Origin: Thermothelomyces thermophilus ATCC 42464
Lineage: Eukaryota > Ascomycota > Sordariomycetes > Sordariales > Chaetomiaceae
Length of the DNA: 64,000 nt
NCBI RefSeq assembly: GCF_000226095.1
Contig: NC_016472.1
Location: 4,898,001-4,962,000, forward strand
Direction: 5' to 3'
Both the position numbers and the translations under genes were made by a program. The stretch's first letter is position 1; the number at the start of each line of letters is the position of its first letter. Below are positions 23,770 to 34,983 of this stretch, in pieces. The notes beneath the pieces are model-generated. The model was given only the letters and a program-made list of their open reading frames with translations, was not told the origin of the DNA and ran no database searches.

Positions 23770-24941
23770 TCCAGTGGCGCGCGCGCGACCTGAAGAGCCG
23801 TGGCGCTGGCGGGCAGCATTCGAGTAATCAGATGAGCAACGGCACGGCAAAACAAAAACAAAAAAGAAAGCTGCTGCAAAGAATGCTAAGCTTCACAGCA
23901 TACAAGAGGCACAAAGTGGCCCGGAAGGGTACTGTACCAAGGAAGAAGACGCCTAAGCTCGCTATCTTATCATCATCGGACCCCTGTGTCCCGCCACCTT
24001 CTGGGAAGGTGCCCGGGACTTGCGAGCGCTCCATTACGACCTAGGCACTCCTTACAATACGGATTACACTATGGCAAAGTTCGTATAGATAGCTACCTAC
24101 CTTACATACGGATTACTTACCTCTAGGTACATACCTAACGTAGTGTGTGCATACAGAACTTGAGGTATACGGATAGACGCCCTCGTATTACTAATTCGCA
24201 CCGGTAGTAGCAGCGAGGCCTAAAAAGTTGAGCTACGTAGAGTTGCATGGCCTGAAAAAGGACGAAAGGTATGGAGTGGGTCCATATACCTGACTGCTCT
24301 TCTGCAGATTGAAAGAAAAAGAAGAATTCTCAGCTCTGTGATACTGCGTGCTCCGAATATCAATCGACGTTGATGGATTATCCGTAGATCAATGTTCAAC
24401 CTCTAACCACTAGCATGGTGAAAATGCTAACAGAACCTCAGCGCCGGGTTTGCCATGCGACCGGATCAGAAGTCCAACAATGCCACTAATCTAATGATGA
24501 ATGCCTACCAAGCCAAATAGAACAGCAATTCGAGCAAAAGAGCCTGGGCTTGGTTGCCATTGCCCGCCACCCGCTTCTAGCAAATCCCAGAGAGAGGGAA
24601 GGAAAAAAATGAACCAGGTCCGCAGCGATCGAGGCCAAATCCAGCCTCGCAAACTCTTCTAGTGCAACTCGAGAGATGATTGCTGTCCAGCAGTGCAGTT
24701 TTGAAAAGTAAACAAAAAAAAAAAAAAAATAGATCCGTGACCCCATCACCGCTAAGTTATCCAGTGTTCAAGATAGCCCATGTATAACGCACAACGTCGC
24801 CCTCATCGAAAACTCACATGGCGTCCGATGCTCGTCTTCAAATCGTCACACACAACTTCGAAAACAGTCATGAAACACCCTCTCAATTTCTTGGCCTAGG
24901 TTTCCTTGTCTTCTTCTCTTCCCTCTTTCTCTCTCACTCTC
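23770..24941. other. Spacer PTC7-like promoter / CAF120-like 3' end
   Basis: About 1.17 kb. It contains a dense cluster of ACATACGGATTAC-type words at 24049-24180 and a run of 16 A at 24714-24729. No supported gene. Confidence 0.45.
24714..24729. repeat. Poly-A run
   Basis: Sixteen consecutive A (+ strand) in the 3' flank of the CAF120-like gene. Confidence 0.9.
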
Positions 24942-27900
24942 TCAGAAGGCTTGGCCATGGTACTGCATGCGACCCGGTGTTCCCGGTCTTGGACCGCCAG
25001 GAGTCCCCGGCCGCGCGTATTGACCTTGAGGAGGCAGCTGGAATCCGGGTGACTGCGGGCGCCCACCCTGCTGCATAGCAAAGCCCATGCCCGGCGAGGG
25101 CATCATGGGCCCATGGTGCCCGTGAGGTCCCTGTCGGTGCGGCGCGTTGCCCATGTTCCAACCGGGCCCGGTTGGAGCGCCACCGCCGTATGGGGCGTGT
25201 GGCATCATGTGCGAGGGTGGCTGCGGCGGCGCCGGCCCGAAACGCCCGGGGGGGCTCATCATGCCAGGAGCCGGACTCATGCTCCGGGAGTTCATGCCAC
25301 CCATAGGAGGCGAAAACGGCATAGGCGCGCCACCGTCCATCATCATGCCCCTGGCGCCCGGCGTTTGCGGGCGTGCAGGGCTTTGAGGGCCGTATGGAGC
25401 CGGCATTCCCCCGCCCATCATCATGCCTCTGCCCCCAGGAGTCTGCGGGCGGATTGGCATTTGCTGGGCAGCAAACTGGGCCTGTTGCTGAGCATATGCG
25501 ACCTGCGCTGCTCTTTGAGCCTGCTGATTTTGCTCCCGCTGCCTCTGATCGATGGCCTGCGCGACTGCCTGCCCGCTAATTCCCTGTTTTATCTGAGCTT
25601 TTTCGCGCTCTCTAGCATCGATCGCGCCAACAAGGCCGCTTTGCGTTTGTGAGGGGCCCTTGCTGCCCGCGAAAGCAATCAGCGGGCTGCCTGTGACTCG
25701 CGCGACATGCTCCTGCTCGCGGGCCGACAGATGCGAGGACACCTGGCCGGCCGATAAAACGGCTGCCGCTCCCCGGCTGGGAGGGCGTTTGAGAGCCAGA
25801 AGATCGGCTGAGCTGTTTCGGGAGTGAAGGGGCCCACGGCTAGAGGGCGGCTTGGGCGCTTCCCCCCCCGATAGAGTGTTTTCCGCGCCCCGGCTAGCAG
25901 GTCGCCCCGAGGACAAAAGATCGAGCGAGCTATGCCGCGAATGTGACTGACCGCTGAGCCGTCCAGAGGTGAGTAGGTCTGCCGAACTGTGTCTTGAATG
26001 GGAGGCCTTGTAGTCGGTCAAAGTGCCTGTCGAGGGAGCACGATGGTGGGCATATTGCGCGGGTGGCGTGCGCGGTTGGAGGAGTGACGCAAGGTTGTCT
26101 GTCGAGGATGATGCGGCAGAGGGGCCTGGCCAGACGACACTCCGACGAATCGTGTCATCCGACTGTTGGCGAGTGTGAGAAAACACCTTGGGGAATCCGG
26201 GTGATTTCCGACCGGACGAGGGCGGAGTTTTCTTGGAGGGCGCCTTGTCGGTTGGGAGGACGGGCGCGGCGTAGTTGAGGGTTGGACCGAAATTGATCTC
26301 GGGAATGTCGTACTCTTTGTCCGCGGAAGTATCACCACTACTGCCCACGACTTTCAGCACGCCGGCACGTGGCCGTTCTGCGGATTCCTGGGTGTCGGTC
26401 GAGGGACGAGTGCTGGCATAGTCCGGGCTGGTTGTCGAGGATGCGTCGTCGCGCCCGTCCCCCGCAATTCTTTCGCCATTCTGGCCACGATGGGTATTCG
26501 GGATTGGCGAGGTGAATTCGTCCATTGGTCGAAAGCGGGTTCCCGAAGCGGGAGAAGGATAACCTTTGGGAGATGAATGTGTGGAGATCGGGGAGACTAC
26601 GTCATGGTGGTCACGGGGCAGACTTGTCGTCCTCACGGGTAGGGGCTTCCTGTGGATAGGTGGCGAGCCGCCTGCTACCGGTGAGGATTGCTGTGGTTGT
26701 TTGGGTCCGGGAGGGGGGGTGTTGCGACCGCGGGGATGAGGGCCACCCTGAGGGCCATGGTGGAGAGATGCGGGTGGGTGGTTGCCAGCCGAATGCGCCG
26801 AGGGGCCTCCAAGAGGAAAGTTCGATGGCCGCGAGGATGGGTCTTCGAGCGGAGCCTCGGGGGCTGGAGCGTCGGAAGCTGACGTGGGTGGCGTTACCAC
26901 TTCACGAGGGCGACTGGTATTAGCATTCATCTCCACCATGTTGGCGCTGGTTTGTGGCTGTACCGCTAGACCTCGCTGGTCGGCATGTCTCGGCTCCTGG
27001 CCAGAGCTTTCGCTTCCGAGGTGAAGTTCGTTGAGTTCGTCCGAGATGGTATCGGGGACAAGACCGGAGGCTCTCGCGAGCTGGGAGAGCGTCGTGCTAG
27101 ACAAACGATTGGTTGCTCTACGCATCTCCGGCGAAGGCGAGGGTCTCTGCTGCGGACGGGAACCTGCGCCGTGAGCAAAAGCCGGAGGGGCATTAACCGG
27201 TTCGGGCGTCTCCAAGCGCTTTATGCCCTCAAGGTTACCAGCTATTATAGGACCTCTAGTCGGGCTGTCATCCTCGGAGCTGACTCTCTCGGGGGTGGAG
27301 GCCAAGTCGCTGGCAAAAGCCCGGACGCGATCGGGGCCGGTGCGTAGTGTGGGCTGCCCGGGCGGTGGGTTGTCGAGAGCCGAGCTCGGCGGATAGTCGC
27401 CTATTTGCGTGTCTGATATGTGGCGGGAGTGCCTAGAATTGCCCGCCATTGCTGACGGCGCCCGTTCCCGGTTCGGGTCGGGAGGAGCCGAGTCGTTGCG
27501 CACGCCAGGCCGCGACAGCGACATTGATCGTGATGACCTCACAGAGCCACTGTCGTCCGCAAAGCCCACCTTCGGTCGAGATCCCGAGTTTTGGTTCCCG
27601 TAACTGAGCCGCTTGCTGTTTCGGCTTGTGCTCCGACTTTGGCTTCCGGACGCCTCTTCCATGGCATTCATTCGTTGACCTGTCAGCTCTTTGAGTCGTT
27701 TTCGCCATTCTCGCTCCGACCAAGAGGAGCTCCCGTCGGTGAGGATCAGCCCGCTCACATCCAGCAGGTCGAGATAGCCGTATCTCTTGTTCTTTGGCAT
27801 CGCGAACATCAAGGAACGACTGTCCAGGCTGCTAGCCACCAAGCGGCCCGGTCGACCATACAAGGCAAAGGTGTCCCACGTCGGGAACAAGAACCGGAGC

Positions 27901-29555
27901 AGCATTTCAAAGCCGGACACGGCAGGAGGGACCTCGGGCATGATGAAGACGAACCCTTCGGTGGGGGACGCTGGCTCGGTGTGGATTGTGATGTTGCCCT
28001 CCACCTTTAGCAGCGTGGAGGAATCAATCAGCTCCTTCGCTTGCGGGTAGATGGCGTAGGCCGAGTAGGCGTCGGTGATGGATGCGATCGGGCGCTGATG
28101 CTTCTTCTTTTTCTCTGCGTCCTTCTTCGTATCGAAGAACTTGATCTCGCCCTTGACGACGGGGGGGTGAGACCGGTCATAAGGCGACCGCTTCTTTGCC
28201 TCCTTCTGCGCTTTCTGTAACTCCTTCTCGCTCGGCGGTTCGATGACACAATAGCACCGCTTCCAGGGAACACCTGCGCCGAACCTAACCCGCACCCATT
28301 CCCCAATCGGCTGCCTCGCCCGCTCCATGATGATGTTGATGTTGTTCAGCGCTTTCCCCTTGCCGGCGATGAGGGCGCCCGTGTAAGCTTCCTGGAGCGT
28401 GGAATGCTCGTACATGGCCAGCCGTATTGCCGAGGTCCACTGGATCAGGGAGTGGTGAGAGTTGAAGTGGAGCAGATATCGGTTGCGGCCGGCGGTGCTG
28501 ATGCTCAAGATGTTTTGGAGCGGCTGTTCATCGTTGGTCTTCGTCGGGAGGGACTCGATCTGCAGCCGGGTCAGAATGTACCGATCATACCAAACCTTGC
28601 TTCGTCGAGAAGACGAGAACAAACCATCTTGATCGACGCATCAGTGAGGTTGATGAATTTGGGGAGGACTTCTCCGTCCTCCCCCGCAGCGTCTAGTTCA
28701 GCGGCATCCCAAAGCGACAGCACAGTGCCCACCAGTTGCGCAAAGCATTCAGTCCATGTCCGGTCGGGGTTGGGTTTTCCTCCTTAGTCGTGGCCAAATC
28801 AGCAACCGCAGAAGGCGCAAAAGAAAAGAAGGGGCACCTACGGATGTCCTGGTCATCCAGTTTCAAGAAGTAGCCTTCCTGGTACAGCTTGTTGGCGTGG
28901 CTGTTGAGCAGCGTGAAGATCGGCTGCAGTTCCGGGAGGGTCTGCTCGTTCACAGCCATGACGGGCGGGTGGTAGGTCTGCACCATAGACAACGGTCGGG
29001 AACTCCTCCTCGACCTTCTTGCTGGACTCGATGACGGCGAATTATCTACCGAGGTGGGCGTGGCGGCATGCTCGCCTTCGGATGGCGGTGTCGTCGCGGC
29101 CGATGAGGCAGATGGCCCGTCACTTGCGAGATCCCGCTTTGCGTCGGCGGATGCGGGAGAGTCGGCCGAGTCGGTGCGAGCGTGCTGTTTTGGCAGGGAG
29201 GGTTTGGTGTGCAAGGAGTCGCTTTTGGGCGATGATGTATTCGCGGGATGTGTAGGGGTCGCCGAATCCCTGTGAGGCGCCGAGAGCTGGGCTATAAATG
29301 ACAGGACTTTTTTTGGGAGAGGGTGCCGCGGCTGTCAGCAAATCGGCCGGGATTATTCCAGGACCCTGGCGCACGCTTGAAATCATACGCTGCGATCTCT
29401 CTGCCTCGTGTTGACGCAAAGGCACTGCCCATGCAAACACGATGCGTAATCGTCCCCGCAGCGCAACTTCGCGTGCCTGGAGCTGCTGGGTGCTCGTAGA
29501 CCTGGATTTCGGTAGCTGAAGAGACAAAATGCCACATACCTCGATTCCGGCCCAT
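24942..29555 (-). CDS. caf120: CAF120-like PH-domain protein
   Basis: Model (descending): 29555-29540, 29291-28842, 28782-28625, 28559-24942; 1413 aa. The first exon is only 16 nt (MGRNR) ahead of a 248-nt intron; it was chosen because no in-frame ATG exists further down before conserved sequence and the splice restores frame. After a Ser/Pro-rich N terminus come two PH-like domains: about 144-258 (EGYFLKLDDQDIR, NPDRTWTECFAQLVGTVLSL, HSLIQWTSAIRLAMYE) and about 300-470 (WVRVRFGAGVPWKRCYCVIE). The rest is disordered: Ser/Pro-rich, with three SR(H/N)SSxDLL units, a Gln-rich stretch and Gly/Met/Pro-rich repeats. Yeast Caf120/Skg3 have this PH arrangement and associate with CCR4-NOT; involvement in mRNA control here is inferred. 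Confidence 0.88.
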
Positions 29556-31904
29556 GGTGGGGTTTCCTGCGCTTGCTGCCTCAAACGAAGGCGTGTGACT
29601 TGGCAAGCTCGGCGCGGAGGTCTAGACGGTGGTGCCGCTGTAGTGCACACTACAAAATAACCACAAAAACGGTGCAGGTCCTTGTCCGCCCGCAACGCTG
29701 TGTCGGAGATGATGGCAACGGAGGTTAGAAGCAAGTACAGAGTATACCGCAGGATTGAATTGGCGGAGGCGTTAAGGGAGCGTCGTCTCAGTTCTTTGTT
29801 TTCTCCGCGGCAAAAAGACCGAGTTCTCTAATCGGTCACTGTTGCAACGCCAACCGCTCCATCCGGACTAGGTCGTTGAGCGCTGCGGAAGATTCGGAAC
29901 AAAGACCGAGCCCAGCAGCTCGACCGATTTCCGTTGGTGGCGGAGGACTAACTAGTTATTGAGAACGACGGTTGCGGCACCCACAAGGGGGCTGACAGTC
30001 TGATAATAGAGTCGATCACAATGGCCTACGTCAGGAGCAAGTCGGTTAGCAACTCGGAAAGGCCTGGCCAGACTTGTTAACTCGAGCGTTGTTGTTCAAG
30101 GCGGCTGGGCAAGCACGGGAGTCCACTTGGTGGTCCGGACTGACGGCGAATTTCGGTTACCCTCGTCATCGGGCTTGCCGCGAGTCTGGTGGTTCCTTGT
30201 TGACGAGCCCACTACACAGAGCAGACCGCCGGTCACTTGGATGCAGGGCGCTCGCACCGTAAATGCAAACGCAAGTTGAAGTGGCCGGAGGGGAAAGATG
30301 ACGGTTTGCCCTGCTGCTCGATCGTCCGGACCGTGAATCTGCTCTTTCCGCCGAACGGTTTCGAACTTCATGCCATCTCTCGACTCGCCCCCCAAGTCTG
30401 GCAGCCGGGCCTTCCGGGGTTTGCTGGGGAGCAGGGCGTCTAAGTGAGATACGTACCGCTGCAGAAAGCTAAAGAACCATTGGGAATCCCGCTCCACTCC
30501 GGAGCTAGTGCGCTTGGCTTACACAGTAGGTAGGTAACTATCCAGGGTAAGGTCGGCTAGGCTGCAGTGTGGGTAGCGGACCTACCACACAGTATAATGC
30601 TTCCACCACACTACAGACGGGCGAGACCGCGTCAACATCTGCAATGAGAAGAGACCGGAGTTCTGGGGCAGTTTTGAGACGGACGACGCAGAATTAGCTG
30701 GGTTAGATGGGTAGGTATGTGGGTGACAAGAGCCGAGAGCTACAGGGCCGTTGGTGAAGCGTGGGCGTCTTCTCGTATTTGAGTGTCCAACTTCCAGGTT
30801 GAGCCAGGCCAAGATGGCATGTTTCTCGCCCGAAGCCCCGAATACACAGGCCTGCCAGGAGCGCTGTGATTACGCAGCGCGCGCGGGAAACTTCACTCCC
30901 CTCCACTTGGCGGAGACCAAGACATCTCTCTGGTCCACCGTGATCTTCCAGGGTCCAAGTTGGGTTGCGTAGCATCTGTGCGATCTTGCGATGCTGGTAT
31001 GCAAGTCTTTCGCCCATGATCTCTGGGGTCGGATGAAAGTCGAGACCAGTCTTCAAGCTGGGAACAACAGCCGCAGGCTTTTTTCGTCCGACCTATGTCA
31101 ACTGGACTGCTCTTAAAAAATGCGTTGGAGTGTACTGTACGGAATACTCGGTACATTTACTACTGAATCGGAGTATTATGTACATACAGTACATGAATGT
31201 ATGTAGTTATGTGCATACATACCTACGCCCATACGCTACCAAACTAGCCCGTACGCACACTGCACAGCACTACTCCGTACACTTGGCGTCTCGGGATATT
31301 ACCCGTATACAGAGAGTACCTCCACAAACTTGTAGCCGCCAAGGGCCACGTCTACCGCCGCTGCCGCAAGCACGTATGTATGTAGTCGGACACCCACAAA
31401 CACCACACACGCCGTCGCGAGTCTGAAGTGGCTGCCTGCACACACCCAGCGCGTTCATTGTTTCGTCTTGAATTGTCATAACCACAACCTGCAGTGTATA
31501 CCGACAGGCATCAAGCATGGAGAAGCGCTTGACAGAATCCTCTCGCCTTCCGGCCTCGCTCTAATTTTCGCTTTTGTCGTCATGTCCGGGAAGCTTGGTC
31601 TCGAGATTGAGATCCACCAGCCTCCGTTAGCAAGCACTTGGCGTTGCGCGCAGGCAATGATTGGTCATTTTCAGACGCCCAAAAGGCTTGGATGACGAAG
31701 GAAACTCCGGAGAACACCGTCGGCCTTGACCATCCAGCTGCTTGCCCCCCCAGGTCAAGACACGGAGGCGGCAAGATCACACGTCAGGGAAGCGGCGTCA
31801 AACCTCTCTGCTCTTGGTCGTTTTGGCGGCCGAGACGACCACGAGGGCTGCGCGCATGGCGCAGCCAACCAGACGGTGTGAAAGACCACGCAAGCAACGG
31901 CCAA

Positions 31905-31920
31905 TTTTTTTTTTTTTTTT
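31905..31920. repeat. Poly-T run
   Basis: Sixteen consecutive T (+ strand), followed after GCC by seven more T, in the gene-free block. Confidence 0.9.
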
Positions 31921-33302
31921 GCCTTTTTTTGAATTACCCTGTTCCATGCCCAATCAATCGCCAATTCGTACGCGTATGAACATACATTGTACCACTAGTC
32001 CTCCTGGGGACCGTCCTCCGTTGGCCAGCAATGCGCCTCACCTGAAACCGCCCTGCCCGCCGAACCCAGACTGAGCGGTTGGACGGCGCCAAGTGGTGGA
32101 TGGACGCGTGCCCCCTGGTCACGTCGTTACACTCTCTCGTGATCTGGCTGGGTAGCGTAGGCAAGTAAAGAAACTAGATATTGTGACTTTCCAAGCGCCA
32201 ACAGCTCGGCGCGCGGGAGGGACGGGGAGGCCCGAAGAACAATCAATACGAGCTGAATGAGACAATTGGCGTGGCTGCGCCAGAGGGCAGTTCCGCGTAT
32301 CCCCGTCGCCCAGTCTCTGGGCACCAGTGACCTGGGACTCGTTGGTGGGGCGTACGGAATATTACTCCGTACATATTGCGCACACTATTCGAGTACGGAT
32401 ACACACGACTGCGTAACAACGCCGAGCACGCGAAACGCCAGTGTGGACAGGCCGATGTCCCCATCTGACCTGGCGTTGTGATATTTAACCTCATTTGATC
32501 GAACGCATGTGTCCCCGAGACTCTCTACACTACTCTCTACAGAGAGCATGTGGCTCGAATTATGGTGCGCCCACGAACCCCCGCGAGTCTCACCAGCTAT
32601 CTGTACTCAGCAGCAGAAGAACAACGGAATGAAGCAGTCCAACGCGGCGGGGCACCGGGGAGTGCACTCGCTGGGGACTGCTGACCACAGAGATAGATCG
32701 AAAGGATTCCTGATTGAGGGAGCCCGAGTTGCAGACTCAGCAATCGGCCAGAGTCGCAGCCACTCTGGCCTGCACTCGCGGCAATACAAGTAGAGGAGGC
32801 ACTGTGTCACGTCAAGATACAGATGATCGCGTCATCATCGTCATCATCCTCTTCTTCACCTTTGGTTCTTAGCCTCATGTGTTACCAGACTGCTTTGCTG
32901 ACCGGGAGCTTGGTAACTGCCGGAGTGCTTTAAGTACTTACAGCAAACATGTGATGACGAGCTTCAGCAGATTTGCCAATGCAGCTCGGGATCATGTCGC
33001 GGCGGGTCCCAGTTACACTACATTCTTTTAGGTCCTGGTATGATGTATGTATATGTACGGAATTCTACAGACATAGGTTACCACCCAGTACCGACTTTAA
33101 AAATCGAAAAGGTGGGTTACACATCAGGCAGGATGTTGCTGTTTCTGAGTGAAGCTGCTTCCCTTCCAGGTTGGCGGGAAGGGCCGTGTGGTGCACGGTA
33201 CTACTCCGTAGTAGTATATGCACCATACCGATAATTCTTCCTTACCAGACAAGCAGTCAAAATGTCCCGACCCAGCCCTGCGTCCCGGGTAAGTCTTGTA
33301 CA

Positions 33303-33400
33303 TATGTATGTACATACATACATACCACTCTCCACTGCTGGGTGGTCGGCCTAGGCCTGCGCAATTCGTTAAATGTATTATCTATGTATGTACATACATA
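33303..33400. repeat. Pair of identical 18-bp perfect palindromes
   Basis: TATGTATGTACATACATA occurs at 33303-33320 and again at 33383-33400. Each copy is its own reverse complement. Flanks differ, so this is not a simple tandem duplication. Confidence 0.9.
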
Positions 33401-34983
33401 CAGTAGTGTACATACGTCCGTGCAGTACAGGCAAAGCAGGATGCCTACAAGGGCCGCTGGTGAGGTTGATGTGCACAAAACTCCACACTGTTTTTGCTGG
33501 GCAAGTTCGAGTTCGAATCATCTGCGACTTGACAGGAACAACATGCATGATGCCCACGGTAGGCTGGGACATTTCACCTGCGTCACTTCGAACATTTAGT
33601 GTTCCCAAACTTGACTGCGCCCGATTCTTGGCCAGCTGGAGCAGCGAGACGAGTGCCAAGGAAGTGGACGGAGACGAATTGATACCAGGGAGCCCGGCTA
33701 GGGTTTGGTGCAGAGGCATCTCTCGCAAGCGCCAAACTTTCGGTAACGTTGAAAACTACTCTCTTTTATCTAAACTCCAAATATGGCGTTTTCCCTGAAG
33801 GCTGACAAGTCGGGTTTCAAATCCTGACACAGCTGATTCAAGGTCTCTCTGCTTGTGCCTCGGACTGCCTGGTAGCAACTCCCTTGATAAACTACCAAGG
33901 TAGGTATGTGTGTAGCGAATTGAGCCTTGTGGCTTCAGTTGACAATGATGAGAGACTTGATCGATCGGTTCTGATGAAACCTCGTTACTTTGCCCTTCCT
34001 ACACTAAGGTATGGCGCCCGTGTTTCTTGTATGCTACTCGCCATTTGCCTTGGATATCCAAGGTATGTACGGTACGTACATCAGGCGAGACTTGGATGCA
34101 GTGATAAGGCATGCAGTCGTCTGTCCATACATGCGGCGCCTTGCCGATATAACGCCTTGCCGCCTAGTGTAGTGCCGGGAAGGGATGGATGCACAGAGGG
34201 GGAGGAGCAGCCCACCGGGACCCCATGCGATCCAGAGAATTGGATTGGGAACGCCCGCAGCGGGGCTCCTGCACCTGCAGCGCGTGTCTGGGGCAACCAC
34301 TGAGCGCCACCAGACTCCAGCCCGTCCAAAACACCACTGCAGTAGCCGTTACTGACAAATTTAAAGGATTCGAGGGGAGGTAGACTTTGGTCCTCGGCGT
34401 GGACACCTGCTGCTGCTCGTGCCGGCCCCTCGAGAATGCGGTATCACGCCCTCGCTCGCTAAAACGCGTTCTTTGCCCCGCGTGACGTGCATTGGAAGAG
34501 AGAGAGGGGGCCCTGAGGCTGTCCTGAGCGGCCGCTGACCGGCGCCCGGCAAGGCTTCCGTTTCGCTGGAAAACCACCTGCCGCCCACCGCCTTCCCGCC
34601 CACCGTTCGCTATCCCGCTCCCCTCTCGCTGAGCTCGCCCGCTGCACGACCCGGGATCCGTTGTTTTTCGTCGCCCCCCCAACCCGGGACGCCGACCCGC
34701 TTTCTCCCACCTCGACGCGCTCGTTCGACGCCGTCCGATCGGATTTACACACTCGAGAGTACCCTGGCGCCCGTTGCTCCACAACACTTCCTCCGCCCGA
34801 TGTGAAGAAACATCGAGACGCGCCGCGCAGTCCGTCTTTTTGCCTGATCCTCGATCGCTCTCGACTGTTCAGTGCCGCCGACCGCCCCGCCGCCGCCGCC
34901 GCAGCCGCCGCAGCCGCGTGCACGTCATCGTCGCTCTCGGCGGCTGCGATTCCTACGGCGTCACACCTTGAACGGCCACCTCA

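Larger units (their letters stand above)
29556..34983. other. Gene-free block, 5.4 kb, rich in GTACATAC/TACGGA palindromes
   Basis: I find no frame with coding composition, splice signals or known motifs across this stretch. It holds the CAF120-like promoter on the left and a GC-rich, CGCC/CCGC-repeat leader before the RAD53-like gene on the right (about 34880-34930). In between are many palindromic words, notably at 31126-31290, 32350-32400, 33040-33070, 33195-33230, 33299-33425 and 34065-34082, and a run of 16 T at 31905-31920. No terminal inverted repeats, reverse-transcriptase or transposase motif was seen. Confidence 0.5.

Noticed and set aside
33800-33840. tRNA-like T-arm, GTCGGG-TTTCAAAT-CCTGAC
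   Set aside because: A six-pair stem with a TTCAAAT loop looks like a B box, but no acceptor stem, anticodon arm or A box could be placed around it.
34164-34787. 207-codon minus-strand frame upstream of the kinase gene
   Set aside because: Arg/Gly/Ser-rich low-complexity sequence in a GC-rich promoter/leader. No motif and no splice support.
29556-34983. Mobile element in the 5.4-kb gene-free block
   Set aside because: No terminal repeats, target-site duplications, transposase or reverse-transcriptase motifs were visible; an old, strongly mutated copy cannot be excluded without a similarity search.
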